A DNA stretch of 64,000 nt from Bacteroidota bacterium (lineage in GTDB: Bacteria > Bacteroidota > Bacteroidia > Chitinophagales > Chitinophagaceae), in contig JAFDXK010000005.1 of assembly GCA_018267965.1 (NCBI GenBank), positions 248,001 to 312,000 of the forward strand. Direction: 5' to 3'. Positions 37,901-46,907 of this stretch are shown here, piece by piece. The notes under the pieces were generated by a model that saw nothing but the letters and a program-made list of their open reading frames with translations, searched no databases and was not told the DNA's origin. Within the stretch, counting starts at the first letter, position 1. The number at the start of each line of letters is the position of its first letter. The position numbers and the translations under genes are program-made.

Positions 37901-40605
37901 GAGCAGCTATTATGAATGCTTATCAATACAGGTGCATTGTAACCGGTGCATGCTCTCCTACAGCTATATCATCAGCAGCTATTCTTACAATAAATACAGC
38001 GCCCGGCATATCATCTAATCCTTCTAATGCTTCTGTATGTCCTGCTACTGCAGCTTCATTTACGATTGCCGCGACAGGTACAAGCGTTAGTTATCAATGG
38101 CAAGAAAACACAGGAAGTTCATGGAACAATATCACCAACGGCGGCATATATAGCGGAGCTACAACTACAACACTTAACATCTCATCAGCAGTTGGTTCTA
38201 TGACCGGATATTTGTACCGGTGTGCATTAAATGGCACTTGTTCTCCGTCTGTACTTTCTAACGCAGCTTCTTTGACTGTACTAATACCTGTTACAATAAC
38301 CGGCAATCCAACAGCCACCACAGTATGTGTTGGGGCAAATGCGAATTTCACTGCTAATGCCACAGGCTCTGGCGTAACATATCAATGGCAGGAAAGCACA
38401 AATGGGGGTACTACTTGGAATAATTTATCTGCCTCTGCTACTTATACTAATGTTACCTCTTCTGCATTAACTATAATAACACCACCAAACAGCATGTCAG
38501 GTTATGTATATAGTTGCAGCATTCGTGGCACTTGTACTGCACCCAGCAATACAAACACTGCAATACTTACAGTAAATACTTTACCAAACATTACAGCTAA
38601 CCCAACAGCAGTAACAGTTTGTGAAGGCACATCAGCAAGCATGAGCATTACCGCCACAGGTACAGGCATTTCCTATCAATGGCAATTTGATGCCGGTTTC
38701 GGCTGGAATAATTGTCCAAACGTTTTGCCATATACGGGACTTTATTCTAATACGCTCTCTTTCACTAACCCTCCTACTACTATCAATGGTTATCTCTTCC
38801 GATGTGTTGCAACAGGTACATGTACACCTCCTGCCATCTCAGGGAGTGCACTATTAACAGTTTATTCTAAACCTGCAATAACATCACAACCATCTACTGC
38901 AGTAATATGTAATGGGGCTAATGCTTCATTTTCTATAAATGCTACAGGCACAGGCATATCTTATCAATGGCAACAAAACACTGGTACAGGATGGACAAAC
39001 CTTACTAATACCGCTCCATACAGCAATACAACTGCCGCAACACTAAACTTAACAATACCAGGCACTGCAATATACGGATACCAATTTCGCTGCGTAGTTT
39101 TAGGAACTTGCTCGCCTGCTGCCGTATCAAATCCTGCAACACTTTATGTAAACTCACCGGCTGGTATAGGCAACCAACCTTTTAACAAGACAGTATGTGA
39201 AGGATCTCCTGTCACTTTTAACATCACGCCTACAGGGTTTAGTAATACCGGGTTTACTTACCAATGGCAGGTAAATAACGGTGGCGGATTTAACAACCTG
39301 TCTAATGGCACGCCTTACAGCAATGTCACTACGCCAAACCTTACTATTTCGCCATCTAATTTCTCAATGAATGGTTCACAATATCGTTGTGTTGTTGCTA
39401 CAGCTTGCGCTCCTGCCGCCACTTCTAATGCTGCCGTACTCACGGTCAACCAACTGGTAACACTAGGACCACCACCTGTTGACAAAACAGTTTGTCCGGG
39501 TGTTAACACTACATTTAATGTAACAGCCACAGGTACCGGACTAATATACCAGTGGCAGGCTAACAGCGGGTCGGGCTTTACGAATATTATCAACAACGCA
39601 ACATATACCGGTGCGAATACTCCAATTTTAAATGTTATAGCTGCCCCTAATATGAATAATTATCAATTCCGTTGTTATGTTACGGGCGACTGTCCTCCGC
39701 CTGCTACCTCCGGTATTGCGGTATTACGTGTACTAAAACCTATCGCTTTTGCTTCACAAACAATTTCTGATAGTATTTGCGAGGGCGACTTCAGCAAAGT
39801 AGGTGTTGTAGCAGTAGGGAAAGGACTTACTTATCAATGGCAAATAAAACTGAGCTCAGGTAATTATGCCGACTTACCAACTATACCACCTTTCTCGGGT
39901 GAAAACAGGGATTCGTTAAGCATAACCAATGCTCCTGATACATTACTTAATAGAATTGTACGCTGCAAGGTAAGCGAAACACTCCTCTGCAATAGTTCTC
40001 AGTACAGTGATGATATTCCTATATTCATCTACGTAGCACCCTCCTCAACGCCATCACAGTTAACCACCAGCTATTTTGGTACAGCTATTTTTAATGTGCC
40101 TACAGGATTGGCTTCGTATCAGTGGCAAGAGAATTCAAATGACGGTGCCGGCTTCAGAGATCTTTCGGATATACCACCATACTCTGGTGTAAATACACCA
40201 ACACTAACAGTATCACCTGTAGGTTATCAGCATAATGGCTACTATTATCGTTGTGTTGTTGATGGCGCATGTTATCATGCGATGGGCAGCAAACAATCTA
40301 TGTTAATTGTAGACCCTGCATTATCTGTTGTGAAAACAAATATTCCTGAAACTACAATTAAGATTTATCCCAACCCGCTTGAGGGTAATCAACTTAGCAT
40401 AAGTTTCTCGAAAGCTACTACAGGCAGCACTGAAGTAAAGATTATGGATAAACTTGGTAAAATGATATACGAAAACACTATAGAAATTAATACAGCTAAT
40501 ATTTCTACAATTGACCTAAAGGAACTTGCAGCAGGAGTATATATGTTACAGATTGTTAATGAACATGAGAATATACGTCAAACTATCAATTTTACTAAGC
40601 AATAA
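31996..40605 (+). CDS. giant RCC1-propeller/Ig-repeat T9SS surface protein (2869 aa)
   Basis: A signal peptide ([18 protein letters not shown]) is followed by ~14 RCC1-type blades ([20 protein letters not shown], residues ~50-745), enough for two seven-bladed propellers. Then come about 21 Ig-like repeats of 80-90 residues ([11 protein letters not shown]...[23 protein letters not shown]...[10 protein letters not shown], each part separately conserved), spanning ~750-2780. Most Ig repeats keep a pair of cysteines or lose both. The C-terminal T9SS domain is [16 protein letters not shown]...[18 protein letters not shown]. It should be a cell-surface adhesin. The repeats are diverged at DNA level, so recombination has not kept them identical. 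A TCS gene pair lies divergently 93 bp upstream. Confidence 0.88.
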   Translation: MNKYLFLSLFCYVICFIPRNADAQTARNKQKTHVAYRDNYQRMATSASAYATFEIRNGQLYACGYNLYGQLGIGSTPVSQYSLVQVGSASNWVAVQGAYEHSIGLRSDGTLWAAGDNTYGQLGIGSTTGQTSFVQVGTDNKWTSISCNTQFSLAIKSDGTLWAWGYNTHGQLGIGSTTNQSSPVQVGTSSNWVSVQAGGEEYAIGLKSDGTLWAWGRNIYGQLGDGTTTDRTSPVQIGSLTNWISIATGFGHSIAIRADGTLWAWGHNNSGQLGIGNTTNQSSPVQVGTANTWVMVAGGGGHTLALKVDGTLWSWGDNSTYGQLGIGSTTSQSSPVQVGSANTWVSIAAGGFHSLALKADGTLYSWGGNPNGAMGFGSAISSQTVPTLLSSLTTDWLQISTGDGHTLALKSDGTLWAWGRNSSGQLGIGSTTQQLSAVQVGTATNWISVSAGGNHSLALKSDGTLWAWGWNGWGQLGIGSTTNQSSPVQVGSATTWKCISTGYYHSMAVRNDGTIWGWGYGLSSQLGIGSSSSANTPTQGGSNTTWVSVSGGADHSMALRSDGTLWATGSNGFGDIGQSSATSSVSSWTQIGSATNWISGIAGGGHSIALQANGDLYTWGWNLYGEVGIGSSTTVIYTPQLVASSSTAIQICAKWHNASYIKSDGTMKVFGYNAYGQLGDGTTTNRNVPVTATGVTDAVTIAANSLGNVSDGIIRSYRTELCLTGYGGDGQLGNGATNNRSSFACGLVPSITTNPSNNTICAGSNTSFTVAASNSPTSYTWQVNTGSGYTNVSNSGVYSNATTATLTITAAPTTMNGYLYRVIATNAVGNSLNSTAATLTVNPLTAITTNPSNATICASSNTTFTVAASGTPTSYTWQVNTGSGYTNISNGGVYSTATSATLNITGATSGMDGYLYRAIANNGCGSSSASTAAILTISPAPSVVTDPSNSTICSGSNTTFVVSANNTTGYQWYVQIGVSIVMLSNSGFYSGVTTNTLTITGADATLNGNKYYCILTNACTPFPGVASAQGTLTVNSLPAITTQPSNSSIASGNNTSFTVVATGTGLAYQWQENTGSAWTNVSNGGIYSNASTATLNLTGVTFAMNGYQYRCYITGTCTPAVTSNAATITVSALVPLITTNPSNSTVCSPATTSFTVAASNSPTSYTWQVNSGSGYTNILNGGVYSNATTATLNISNTTGLNGYLYRAIATNADGSSSPSSAATLTVNIAPTVTTNPSNASANPGNNTSFTVTASGTSLTYQWQENTGSGFANVSNGGIYSNATTATLNLTGVTLGMNGYTYRCVVSGTCSPSATSTAATLTVSALTPTITTNPSNSIVCSPTATSFTITASNTPTSYTWQVNSGSGYSNISNGGVYSNATTATLNISNTTGLDGYLYRAIATNGGGSSSPSSSATLTVSTAPSVTTQPSNSSVLSGGSTSFTIAATGTALTYQWQENTGSTWVNVTNGGIYSNATTATLNLTGVILAMNNYQYRCIITGTCTPIATSNAVTLSVGTPFPAITTNPSNNTACAGSIATFTVTASNTPTGYTWQENTGSGYTNVTNGGAYSRATTASLSIATTISMSGYLYRAIATNAGGSSSPSTTATLTVNALPAIISQPSNASVLSGSNATFTVVANGSGINYQWQENTGSSWINIINGGVYSGSGNAILTLTAVPLSMNGYQYRCIITGTCSPSATSNAATLSVGMPAPVITTNPANSTTCTGSSTSFTVAASNSPSSYTWQVNTGSGFTNVSNGGVYSNASTATLNITGATIAMTGYLYRAIATNGTGSSVPSNAGSLTVNSLPSISTQPVNSTICSGNSTSFSIVASGTAITYQWQESTNGGSSWSNLNNIGVYNNVTTSSMSISATTISMSSNLYRCTVGGSCTPAAISSNAILTVNSLPVITSNPSNSTICSGGSTVFSVTATGTSITYQWQESINGGSTWLNLSNTGVYSNTTTNTMSITGGAAIMNAYQYRCIVTGACSPTAISSAAILTINTAPGISSNPSNASVCPATAASFTIAATGTSVSYQWQENTGSSWNNITNGGIYSGATTTTLNISSAVGSMTGYLYRCALNGTCSPSVLSNAASLTVLIPVTITGNPTATTVCVGANANFTANATGSGVTYQWQESTNGGTTWNNLSASATYTNVTSSALTIITPPNSMSGYVYSCSIRGTCTAPSNTNTAILTVNTLPNITANPTAVTVCEGTSASMSITATGTGISYQWQFDAGFGWNNCPNVLPYTGLYSNTLSFTNPPTTINGYLFRCVATGTCTPPAISGSALLTVYSKPAITSQPSTAVICNGANASFSINATGTGISYQWQQNTGTGWTNLTNTAPYSNTTAATLNLTIPGTAIYGYQFRCVVLGTCSPAAVSNPATLYVNSPAGIGNQPFNKTVCEGSPVTFNITPTGFSNTGFTYQWQVNNGGGFNNLSNGTPYSNVTTPNLTISPSNFSMNGSQYRCVVATACAPAATSNAAVLTVNQLVTLGPPPVDKTVCPGVNTTFNVTATGTGLIYQWQANSGSGFTNIINNATYTGANTPILNVIAAPNMNNYQFRCYVTGDCPPPATSGIAVLRVLKPIAFASQTISDSICEGDFSKVGVVAVGKGLTYQWQIKLSSGNYADLPTIPPFSGENRDSLSITNAPDTLLNRIVRCKVSETLLCNSSQYSDDIPIFIYVAPSSTPSQLTTSYFGTAIFNVPTGLASYQWQENSNDGAGFRDLSDIPPYSGVNTPTLTVSPVGYQHNGYYYRCVVDGACYHAMGSKQSMLIVDPALSVVKTNIPETTIKIYPNPLEGNQLSISFSKATTGSTEVKIMDKLGKMIYENTIEINTANISTIDLKELAAGVYMLQIVNEHENIRQTINFTKQ

Positions 40606-40673
40606 GACTACTATGCCACTGATAGCTGGTCTACTATATAGTTCAGCAGAATATGACCCTAACAATATCTTCT

Positions 40674-40740
40674 ATGAAGTTCGAACTCGTTCTATAGAGA
40701 GTACTAAATATGAAAGCTACTGATATTCAGTGGCTTTTTT
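40674..40740 (+). repeat. intergenic repeat element, copy C, with terminator hairpin
   Basis: The sequence from 40674 shares AATATCTTC, GAAGTTCGAAC and spacing with copies A and B but diverges after GTTCGAACT. It ends in an 11-bp hairpin (AAAGCTACTGA, loop TAT, TCAGTGGCTTT at 40727-40737) and a run of six T to 40740, which would terminate the giant gene. The remainder of 40606-40910 contains only the norC regulatory region. Confidence 0.65.
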
Positions 40741-40837
40741 GTTTCAGAAAACCAGGTTCGAAACTCAGCCTTTTTTCAGATTTACTTCAACTGTTTATAC
40801 ATTATACTTACAACTGATTTTGTAACAAACATCAATT

Positions 40838-40855
40838 AAGGACATTTTTATCCTT
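40838..40855 (+). promoter_or_regulatory. NO-cluster palindrome, site 1 (norC)
   Basis: AAGGACATTTTTATCCTT is an imperfect palindrome 55 bp before norC. GTCATATTTT (40869-40878) starts 29 bp after its GGAC. The same pair with the same spacing occurs upstream of the fasciclin gene and of the nosZ-operon cytochrome. If TATTTT is the -10/-7 element, the palindrome centres near -40. Confidence 0.6.
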
Positions 40856-40863
40856 CATTATGA

Positions 40864-40889
40864 TTGTCGTCATATTTTGATTACGACAA
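40864..40889. promoter_or_regulatory. second inverted repeat at norC
   Basis: TTGTCGT and ACGACAA form a perfect 7-bp inverted repeat 12 bp apart, enclosing the putative -7 element. Half-sites resemble those reported for HcpR-type Crp/Fnr regulators, although the spacing is longer. It was seen only at norC. Confidence 0.4.
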
Positions 40890-40910
40890 CACAATTACCT
40901 TGCAGTCGTT

Positions 40911-41312
40911 ATGTTCCTAAGAATCTGGATACTGCTGTTTTTAGTATTTCTTAGCTATACTATTTACCTATATATAAATTGTGATACTGGCAGGCAAATA
41001 CCGGTTGAACGAGCTGTTGTTGCGGGCAGAGATTTATGGCAAAAAAAGAATTGTCAGGCATGCCACCAACTATATGGGCTCGGGGGGTATATGGGGCCCG
41101 ACCTAACAAATATCACCCGTACAAAAGGTGAAAATAGCACTGCAATATTTATAAAATACGGTACCGGTAAAATGCCGAACCTGCAACTATCTGATGCAGA
41201 GGTGCAAAATCTTGTAGCCTACCTGTCCTGGGTTGATAAAAGCGGCACTTCTAAAGTGCCTGAAAACAAAGTACACTGGTCGGGTACATATTTAATAGAC
41301 ACAAAACAATGA
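40911..41312 (+). CDS. norC: nitric oxide reductase cytochrome c subunit
   Basis: 133 aa. One N-terminal membrane anchor (WILLFLVFLSYTIYLYI) is followed by a single-heme cytochrome c domain with C48-Q-A-C51-H52 and the axial Met88 in GTGKMPNL. It passes electrons to NorB in the cNOR complex, which reduces 2 NO to N2O on the outer face of the inner membrane. The stop overlaps the norB start by 4 bp (ATGA). Upstream are two regulatory inverted repeats. Confidence 0.92.
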   Translation: MFLRIWILLFLVFLSYTIYLYINCDTGRQIPVERAVVAGRDLWQKKNCQACHQLYGLGGYMGPDLTNITRTKGENSTAIFIKYGTGKMPNLQLSDAEVQNLVAYLSWVDKSGTSKVPENKVHWSGTYLIDTKQ

Positions 41313-42643
41313 AAGGAATTTTCAAAGGGTATATTCTATTTGCACTCCTCATGCTGGCTGCAACTTTGTTATTCGGGTTGCTGGCATCATGGGTATTCCT
41401 CTATCCGCAATCGTTCAACAATTCATTCCCATTTCAGCAACTACGGCCAATGCATGTATCGGCAGCACTCTTTTGGATAATTTCCGGAGCTACATGTTGT
41501 ACTATTTTTTTTAGCAATGAAGCATTTAGTGTATACAACAAAAGCAAAAAGGGTATTCACGCCTTCATTGGACTATGGATTGTTACAATCATAACTGTAT
41601 TCATTTATTATTTCAGGAAAGAATATGGTGGCAGGGAGTATTGGGAGTTCCCATCGTGGCTAAGCATTCCTTTATTAGTAAGCTGGATACTATTTATGGT
41701 TTCCTACTACAAACCCTGGCTGGCTATTGCCAACAAGAAGCCCATGTACCTGATAATGTGGGCCACTGGTATACTGTTTTTCTTTCTCACATTCCTTGAG
41801 CAAAACCTGTGGCATATCGATTGGTTCCGTCAATCGTATCTCAGAGAACTGACTGTTCAATGGAAGGCAAATGGCTCTATGGTAGGCGCATGGAACCAGA
41901 TGATTTATGGTTCATCGTTATACCTGATGGTAAAAATAAGCGGAGATAAATCTATAGCTGAAACTAAACAGGTACAGTTTTTCTATTTTTTAAGTCTCAC
42001 CAACCTGATGTTCAACTGGGGGCATCATATTTACAATGTACCTACAGCTAACTGGGTACGCCATGTATCCTATTTCATTAGTATGACTGAATGGCTATTT
42101 TTCATCAGTATGATAAGGAGTTTCAGATCAAAACTGGATGAATACAAAATTCACAATCATCTTATACCTTATAAATTCCTTAGCATTTCAGAGCTATGGC
42201 TGTTTTTGAATTTAACACTGGCGCTGATGATGAGCATACCTGCTATTAACCGCTATACACATGGCACACATATTACTGTTGCACATGCTATGGGAACCAC
42301 TATAGGCATCAATTCAATGATATTACTTGGTGCAATAGGCTATATACTACGCATTGAAGAAATCAACAAGCGAGAAAAGAAGCTGATTCAGTATGCATTT
42401 ACTGTAACACAAATTTCATTCTTCATTTTTTGGATTTCGCTTATTGCTGCCGGGATACTAAAAGGATACAGAAGTGTAGAATTGAACATGAGCAATTTCC
42501 AGGAAATGATGTATCCTGTACTAAGGGTATTAACCGTATTTTCTATTGCAGGCATATTCGTTGTGTTGGGTTTGCTGCTTATTATCATCATTTATTTGAA
42601 ACGACTTTGGATGATAAGAACAGAGGCATTCGGCAGCAAATAA
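41309..42643 (+). CDS. norB: nitric oxide reductase catalytic subunit
   Basis: 444 aa, about 12 helices of the heme-copper oxidase fold. Candidate heme and iron ligands are the His in RPMHVSAALFW, the pair in NWGHHIYNVP, and THITVAHAMGTTIGIN. The length and lack of an N-terminal cytochrome or quinol domain fit the cNOR type, which needs NorC. It catalyses NO reduction to N2O. It is translationally coupled to norC. Confidence 0.92.
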   Translation: MKGIFKGYILFALLMLAATLLFGLLASWVFLYPQSFNNSFPFQQLRPMHVSAALFWIISGATCCTIFFSNEAFSVYNKSKKGIHAFIGLWIVTIITVFIYYFRKEYGGREYWEFPSWLSIPLLVSWILFMVSYYKPWLAIANKKPMYLIMWATGILFFFLTFLEQNLWHIDWFRQSYLRELTVQWKANGSMVGAWNQMIYGSSLYLMVKISGDKSIAETKQVQFFYFLSLTNLMFNWGHHIYNVPTANWVRHVSYFISMTEWLFFISMIRSFRSKLDEYKIHNHLIPYKFLSISELWLFLNLTLALMMSIPAINRYTHGTHITVAHAMGTTIGINSMILLGAIGYILRIEEINKREKKLIQYAFTVTQISFFIFWISLIAAGILKGYRSVELNMSNFQEMMYPVLRVLTVFSIAGIFVVLGLLLIIIIYLKRLWMIRTEAFGSK

Positions 42644-42662
42644 TATATATCATTATAAAAGC

Positions 42663-42676
42663 GGACATTTTTGTCT
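42663..42676 (+). promoter_or_regulatory. NO-cluster palindrome, site 2 (fasciclin gene)
   Basis: GGACATTTTTGTCT lies 89 bp before the fasciclin gene. GTCATATTTT (42691-42700) begins 28 bp after the first G. The same 14-mer occurs exactly, reversed, as the core of site 3. Confidence 0.6.
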
Positions 42677-42765
42677 GAAATATGACTTCAGTCATATTTT
42701 ACCAGTTAATACAGGTATAGTTTTACGTCATAATCATATTCCCCAATACACAAAAAACGTATGAT

Positions 42766-43320
42766 ATGAAAAAGAACTTTTGGCTAATGATAGTAACCGC
42801 AATATCATTAGCATCCTGCCAAAATGCAGAAAATCAGCAAGCGCCTGCCTCTTCCGGAGAGGTGTCTATGTCTACTGTCCCTGCAGCTGAGGACAATGTC
42901 TCTCAACAGGATGTAGTACAGGTTGCCATAGGCAGCAAAGATCATACTACACTTGTAGCTGCTGTAAAACAGGCAGAGCTAGTTGAAGTGCTCAAAAAAA
43001 CCGGTCCTTATACGGTATTTGCGCCCGTAAATACCGCATTTGATAAACTACCTGCAGGCACTGTAGACGGCCTGATGAAACCTGACAAAAAAAGTGCCTT
43101 ACAAGACATTCTCGAATATCATGTTTCAGTTGGCATTTATAAAGAAGATATGTTGCAAGACGGACAAGTGATAGGCCAAGTGAACTCACAGAACATTACT
43201 ATAAGCAAAAAAGATGGGAAGATTAAGGTAAATGGCACAGCTAATGTACTGGCTGCCATACCTGCATCCAATGGTTTGATATATGTTATAGATGAAGTAT
43301 TGCTACCTCCTAAGAAGTAG
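42766..43320 (+). CDS. fasciclin-domain lipoprotein
   Basis: 184 aa. A lipoprotein signal ends ISLASC (lipobox, Cys18), followed by a Gln/Ala/Ser-rich linker and one fasciclin (FAS1) domain, ~50-184: DHTTLVAAVKQAELVEVLKK, GPYTVFAPVNTAFDKLP, LEYHVSVGIY, NGLIYVIDEVLLPP. FAS1 lipoproteins are often found in Bacteroidota nitrogen-oxide loci but their role is not established. The promoter shares the norC-type palindrome, so it is likely co-regulated with NO reduction. Confidence 0.88.
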   Translation: MKKNFWLMIVTAISLASCQNAENQQAPASSGEVSMSTVPAAEDNVSQQDVVQVAIGSKDHTTLVAAVKQAELVEVLKKTGPYTVFAPVNTAFDKLPAGTVDGLMKPDKKSALQDILEYHVSVGIYKEDMLQDGQVIGQVNSQNITISKKDGKIKVNGTANVLAAIPASNGLIYVIDEVLLPPKK

Positions 43321-43380
43321 TTATATTCGTATGATTATTAGCGAGTTATCTAATAAATAAATTTAATAAAAAGGAGTAGA

Positions 43381-43821
43381 ATGTTTTCAAAATCTTGCGA
43401 ATACGGCATCAGGGCTATTATATATATTGCTTCTGAAAATGAAAAAGGTGAGAAAGTAGGTATTAGCGAAATATGTAAGAACATTGAGGCTCCGGAACAT
43501 TTTACTGCCAAAATATTACAGATACTAAGCCGCAATAAAATTGTAAGTTCACAGAAAGGCGTGCATGGCGGTTTTTACCTGGACGATTTTCAAAAAGACA
43601 TCCGTCTTATAGATGTTGTAACAGCAATAGATGGTAAAGCACTATTTACAGGGTGTGGGTTAGGACTCAAGCAATGCTCTGAGGCTAACCCATGCCCTTT
43701 GCATAATAAATTCAAGGCCATACGTAACGACATAAAACGAATGCTTGAAGATACCAGTATTGATGAGTTAGCCAGAAACCTGAAAAAAGGTAAATCAGTT
43801 TTGAAATCCATAAGGGTATAA
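43381..43821 (+). CDS. Rrf2-family regulator, NsrR-like, with three-cysteine cluster
   Basis: 146 aa. The N-terminal winged helix (SKSCEYGIRAIIYIA, ISEICKNIEAPEHFTAKILQ, QKGVHGGFYL) is typical of Rrf2 proteins. C92, C99 and C105 (C-X6-C-X5-C in GCGLGLKQCSEANPCPLH) match the pattern of iron-sulfur ligands in NsrR/IscR-type members, which sense NO or cluster status. AAAAAGGAG just before the ATG is an unusually good ribosome site. Its position among norCB, ric and nos genes makes it the leading candidate to bind the shared palindromes. That link is inferred. Confidence 0.85.
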   Translation: MFSKSCEYGIRAIIYIASENEKGEKVGISEICKNIEAPEHFTAKILQILSRNKIVSSQKGVHGGFYLDDFQKDIRLIDVVTAIDGKALFTGCGLGLKQCSEANPCPLHNKFKAIRNDIKRMLEDTSIDELARNLKKGKSVLKSIRV

Positions 43822-43837
43822 AAAATTTATCCAAATA

Positions 43838-43856
43838 AAAGACAAAAATGTCCTTT
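43838..43856 (+). promoter_or_regulatory. NO-cluster palindrome, site 3
   Basis: AAAGACAAAAATGTCCTTT lies between the Rrf2 gene and the next membrane-protein gene. Its core 43840-43853 is the exact reverse complement of site 2. An in-frame ATG (43848) lies inside the palindrome, which argues for the later ATG at 43872 as the true start. No GTCATATTTT partner was found here. Confidence 0.55.
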
Positions 43857-43871
43857 ATTAAACATCTAATA

Positions 43872-45155
43872 ATGAGTTTAGGCAATAAAAAGAAATGGCT
43901 TAAGGTAGCATTAATAAACCTTTGTATTGTTGCAATGTTAGGATTTGTGCTGAGAAGTAAAATAGTATTCTCTATACCCTTAATAGACTACAAAAACACA
44001 TTACATGCACATTCCCATTTTGCATTTGGTGGCTGGCTGACACTAGCCTTAAATACACTGCTTATCTACGAGCTACTTTCTAAAGAAAGTAAACAACGGA
44101 AAGTGTACCAATGGCTATTGGGAAGTTTCCTTTTCAATGCGATAGGAATGTTAATAAGCTTTCTCATTCAGGGTTATGCATTCTACTCTATACTCTTTTC
44201 AACACTGTTTGTGTTCACTTCATACGTCTTTGCAGTGATGTTTATCAGAGACATAAACAGAAGTATTTCAAGTAAAACTGTTAAGCTACTAGCAGTTTCT
44301 GCAGTTGTGTATTTCTGCCTGTCTTCTGCAGGCCCGTTTACTTTAGGCTATCTTATTGCTACAAAATCGCAAAACGTGATACTATACAAAAACGCTATTT
44401 ACACATACCTGCATCTGCAATACAATGGATATTTCACATTATCAGTATTCGCTCTCTTTCTTAATAGAATTGAAAATTACCTATCCGACATCGGCCGCAA
44501 AAACTTTCATCGCTTTGCCGTAATGCTCAATTTATCAGTAGTGCCATCATTGTTCCTCTGTTATTTATGGCATTATCCCTCAAATACATTTATCGCGATT
44601 GCAATAGCAGGTGCTTTGCTCATGTTAATCTCATTATACTATTTCACAAAAGGCATTTCAGAAATCCGCAAGAAGCTTTATGGACAACCCCCACTGACCA
44701 GATACCCTTTACTATTATCGTTTCTGGCATTCTCGTTAAAAATTGTATTGCAATCGCTGACAATAATAAAACCCATAGGTGATGCCGTGTTCAGTAACAG
44801 GCCTGTTGTTATTGGCTTTCTGCACCTTGTATTACTTGGATTCATATCGTTATACCTATTGGCACACTATACATTGGTAGGTATGCTTAAAAATGACAAA
44901 CGAACTATGCTTGCCATGTCGCTTTTTATGTTTGCCGTTATCATGAATGAAGTGACCCTTATGTCGCAAGGCTTAGGTATAATGCTGATGGAAAGCAGCA
45001 AATTGTTTCCATGGACATTATGGATAGTTGCTTTGGCATTACTTATCAGTAGTATGCTATTAGTATCATTCGCTCTAAAAAACAGAACTAAAGGGAACGA
45101 CACACCTGCCCCTCTATCATTAGAATTTAAAAAGCTATTTATACAACATAAATAA
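43872..45155 (+). CDS. 12-helix membrane protein, heme-copper-like, in NO cluster
   Basis: 427 aa from ATG 43872. About twelve membrane helices carry clustered histidines: NTLHAHSHFAFGGWLTLALN, YTYLHLQYNGYFTLS and GFLHLVLLGFISLYLLAHY. The layout recalls heme-copper oxidase or NnrS-like proteins, with His in helix II and late helices, but the full set of catalytic ligands was not confirmed. Many such proteins in Bacteroidota are left as uncharacterised. Its place between an Rrf2 regulator and ric suggests a role in NO tolerance. The longer start at 43848 would put the start codon inside a palindrome. Confidence 0.5.
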   Translation: MSLGNKKKWLKVALINLCIVAMLGFVLRSKIVFSIPLIDYKNTLHAHSHFAFGGWLTLALNTLLIYELLSKESKQRKVYQWLLGSFLFNAIGMLISFLIQGYAFYSILFSTLFVFTSYVFAVMFIRDINRSISSKTVKLLAVSAVVYFCLSSAGPFTLGYLIATKSQNVILYKNAIYTYLHLQYNGYFTLSVFALFLNRIENYLSDIGRKNFHRFAVMLNLSVVPSLFLCYLWHYPSNTFIAIAIAGALLMLISLYYFTKGISEIRKKLYGQPPLTRYPLLLSFLAFSLKIVLQSLTIIKPIGDAVFSNRPVVIGFLHLVLLGFISLYLLAHYTLVGMLKNDKRTMLAMSLFMFAVIMNEVTLMSQGLGIMLMESSKLFPWTLWIVALALLISSMLLVSFALKNRTKGNDTPAPLSLEFKKLFIQHK

Positions 45156-45164
45156 ATACAGAAA

Positions 45165-46088
45165 ATGAATATTAAAATTGATGTAACAAAAATAATGCCT
45201 CGCAGAAAGCACCCTGCTATATTCGAAGCATTCGATGCACTAAGTGCCGGAGACTCAGTTATTATCCATAACGACCACGACCCCAAGCCGGTATATTACC
45301 AGTTGATTGGCACAAGGGGGCATTGCTTTACTTGGTCTTACTTATCCAGTGGCCCCGAAGTTTGGGAGGTAGAAGTACGAAAAAATGAGTCAACCCACAA
45401 TGGCGCTACTATCGGGAGCATTGTAACCAAAGATATTCGCAAAGCAGAAGTATTTAAAAAGCTTGGTATCGACTTCTGCTGTGGTGGCAAAAAAACACTA
45501 GAGCAGGCATGCAAAGAAAAAGGACTCGAAGAATCTGATGTCTTGCTGGCTTTAGAGAATACAAATAACAATACCGGAAATACACACGATTTTGACAAAT
45601 GGAAAATATCATTCCTTGCAGATTATATCATAAACCAGCATCACACATATGTACGAGACAGCACCCCTCTGCTATCTGAGCTTTCAATGAAAGTATCAAG
45701 TATGCATGGCGATAAAAACCCTGAATTAATCAACATCAATGAGAAACTCGGTCTTCTTTTAAAGGAGCTTGCCACACATATGAAAAAAGAAGAAGCCATT
45801 CTGTTTCCATACATAAAGAAACTGGAAGATAATATATGTAATGAAGTGAAATTTAATAATATCCAGGAAGCGGTATGGGTAATGGAACGAGACCATGATG
45901 TTGCCGGCGATTTGATGAGAGAGATTCGTGAATTATCAAACAACTATACAACACCCGTCAATGCTTGCAATAGCTACAAACTTCTTTACTATAAGCTGGA
46001 AGAATTTGAAAACGACCTTCACAGGCATGTGCATCTCGAAAACAACATCCTATTTCCTAAATCAATAGAGATTGAAAATAATGCTTAG
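45165..46088 (+). CDS. ric: DUF2249-Ric (ScdA/YtfE) di-iron iron-sulfur cluster repair protein
   Basis: 307 aa fusing two modules. Residues ~8-75 are DUF2249 (HPAIFEAFDALSAGDSVII, HDPKPVYYQL). Residues ~84-140 are the ScdA N-terminal domain with F-C105-C106-G-G. The hemerythrin-like domain follows with di-iron candidates H159/160, H181, H205, E209, H244, H286-H290 and E292. Ric proteins repair iron-sulfur clusters damaged by NO or oxidants. The gene is 9 bp after the membrane-protein gene and ends at a terminator, closing the rightward NO-stress group. Confidence 0.9.
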   Translation: MNIKIDVTKIMPRRKHPAIFEAFDALSAGDSVIIHNDHDPKPVYYQLIGTRGHCFTWSYLSSGPEVWEVEVRKNESTHNGATIGSIVTKDIRKAEVFKKLGIDFCCGGKKTLEQACKEKGLEESDVLLALENTNNNTGNTHDFDKWKISFLADYIINQHHTYVRDSTPLLSELSMKVSSMHGDKNPELININEKLGLLLKELATHMKKEEAILFPYIKKLEDNICNEVKFNNIQEAVWVMERDHDVAGDLMREIRELSNNYTTPVNACNSYKLLYYKLEEFENDLHRHVHLENNILFPKSIEIENNA

Positions 46089-46112
46089 TATATTCATGAC
46101 CTAAGAAGATGG

Positions 46113-46130
46113 GGGGAGTATTTACTCCCC
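46113..46130. terminator. bidirectional terminator between ric and nosY
   Basis: GGGGAGTA and TACTCCCC form an 8-bp perfect GC-rich stem with a 2-base centre, between convergent genes. No long T-run follows. Confidence 0.6.
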
Positions 46131-46139
46131 TATTCTGTT

Positions 46140-46907
46140 TTACAGATCTTTCCTTTTAAACACTCTTCGTGATAACATCAGCGGAACGATAACCCAGAAT
46201 AACATACAGGTAACGGCATATATACTTCCCGTAGCTGAGCCGAGAAACTTTTTAAACAATGCCCCGGAGTAGCCCATCAATACTGCTACATCAAGTTGCA
46301 GCAACATGAGTATCCTTGCCAAATCAATAGGATTAAAAGCCACAATACCTAATATAGGCTTATCTATTGGGTAATCGCTGAACGAATAAATGAACATTAA
46401 CAATAACCCGTCAAACAGCAGGCTGAAAAATAATGCTATAATAATTGCAGCCCCAATGCCTTTTGTTTTGTCCTTGAACAGAACAAATATCAGGAGAGCC
46501 ATTGCTGTAAAGCACAATGTGAGCAATAAGCCGCTAACCAACAGTGTGATAGCAGCCATATTGGGCGACAAAAAAAGTACGGGAACTCCAATACCTAATG
46601 CATAAGCCAAACACAATGCTGATGCAAGACCTGTATATTCGGCCAGCAGCACGCGTGTACGTTTTACCGGTTGTGCCAACAAAAGCTCGATGAATTCAAT
46701 TGAGTTAAAAAAATAGATGGTAGCAAACAGTATACTAATGATAGGCACAAACAGTAACGTAATATTCAACAGGCTTAGCAGCCCTTTAGACGTGTTACTA
46801 TCAATGCTCAACACACTAAAAGATAATGTAGCCAATAATAACGTATAAACCAGTACAATTTTGTTACGTACCAGGTCAAGCGCAACATATTTTACAATAG
46901 TGTTCAT
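46140..46907 (-). CDS. nosY: NosY-type ABC permease
   Basis: 255 aa with six helices in the ABC-2 permease layout. It begins VKYVALDLVRNKIVLVYTLLLA and contains FFNSIEFIELLLAQPVKRTRVLLAEY, the motif typical of NosY. With NosF and NosD it forms the transporter that supports assembly of the copper-sulfide site of nitrous oxide reductase. Its ATG overlaps the nosF stop by 4 bp. It is the last gene of the leftward nos operon. Confidence 0.87.
   Translation of the reverse strand: MNTIVKYVALDLVRNKIVLVYTLLLATLSFSVLSIDSNTSKGLLSLLNITLLFVPIISILFATIYFFNSIEFIELLLAQPVKRTRVLLAEYTGLASALCLAYALGIGVPVLFLSPNMAAITLLVSGLLLTLCFTAMALLIFVLFKDKTKGIGAAIIIALFFSLLFDGLLLMFIYSFSDYPIDKPILGIVAFNPIDLARILMLLQLDVAVLMGYSGALFKKFLGSATGSIYAVTCMLFWVIVPLMLSRRVFKRKDL

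Noticed and set aside
34359-39596. Antisense frames of 80-96 codons within the Ig-repeat gene
   Set aside because: They recur at the same place in several repeats and follow from the codon pattern of the repeats on the other strand; no independent coding signal.
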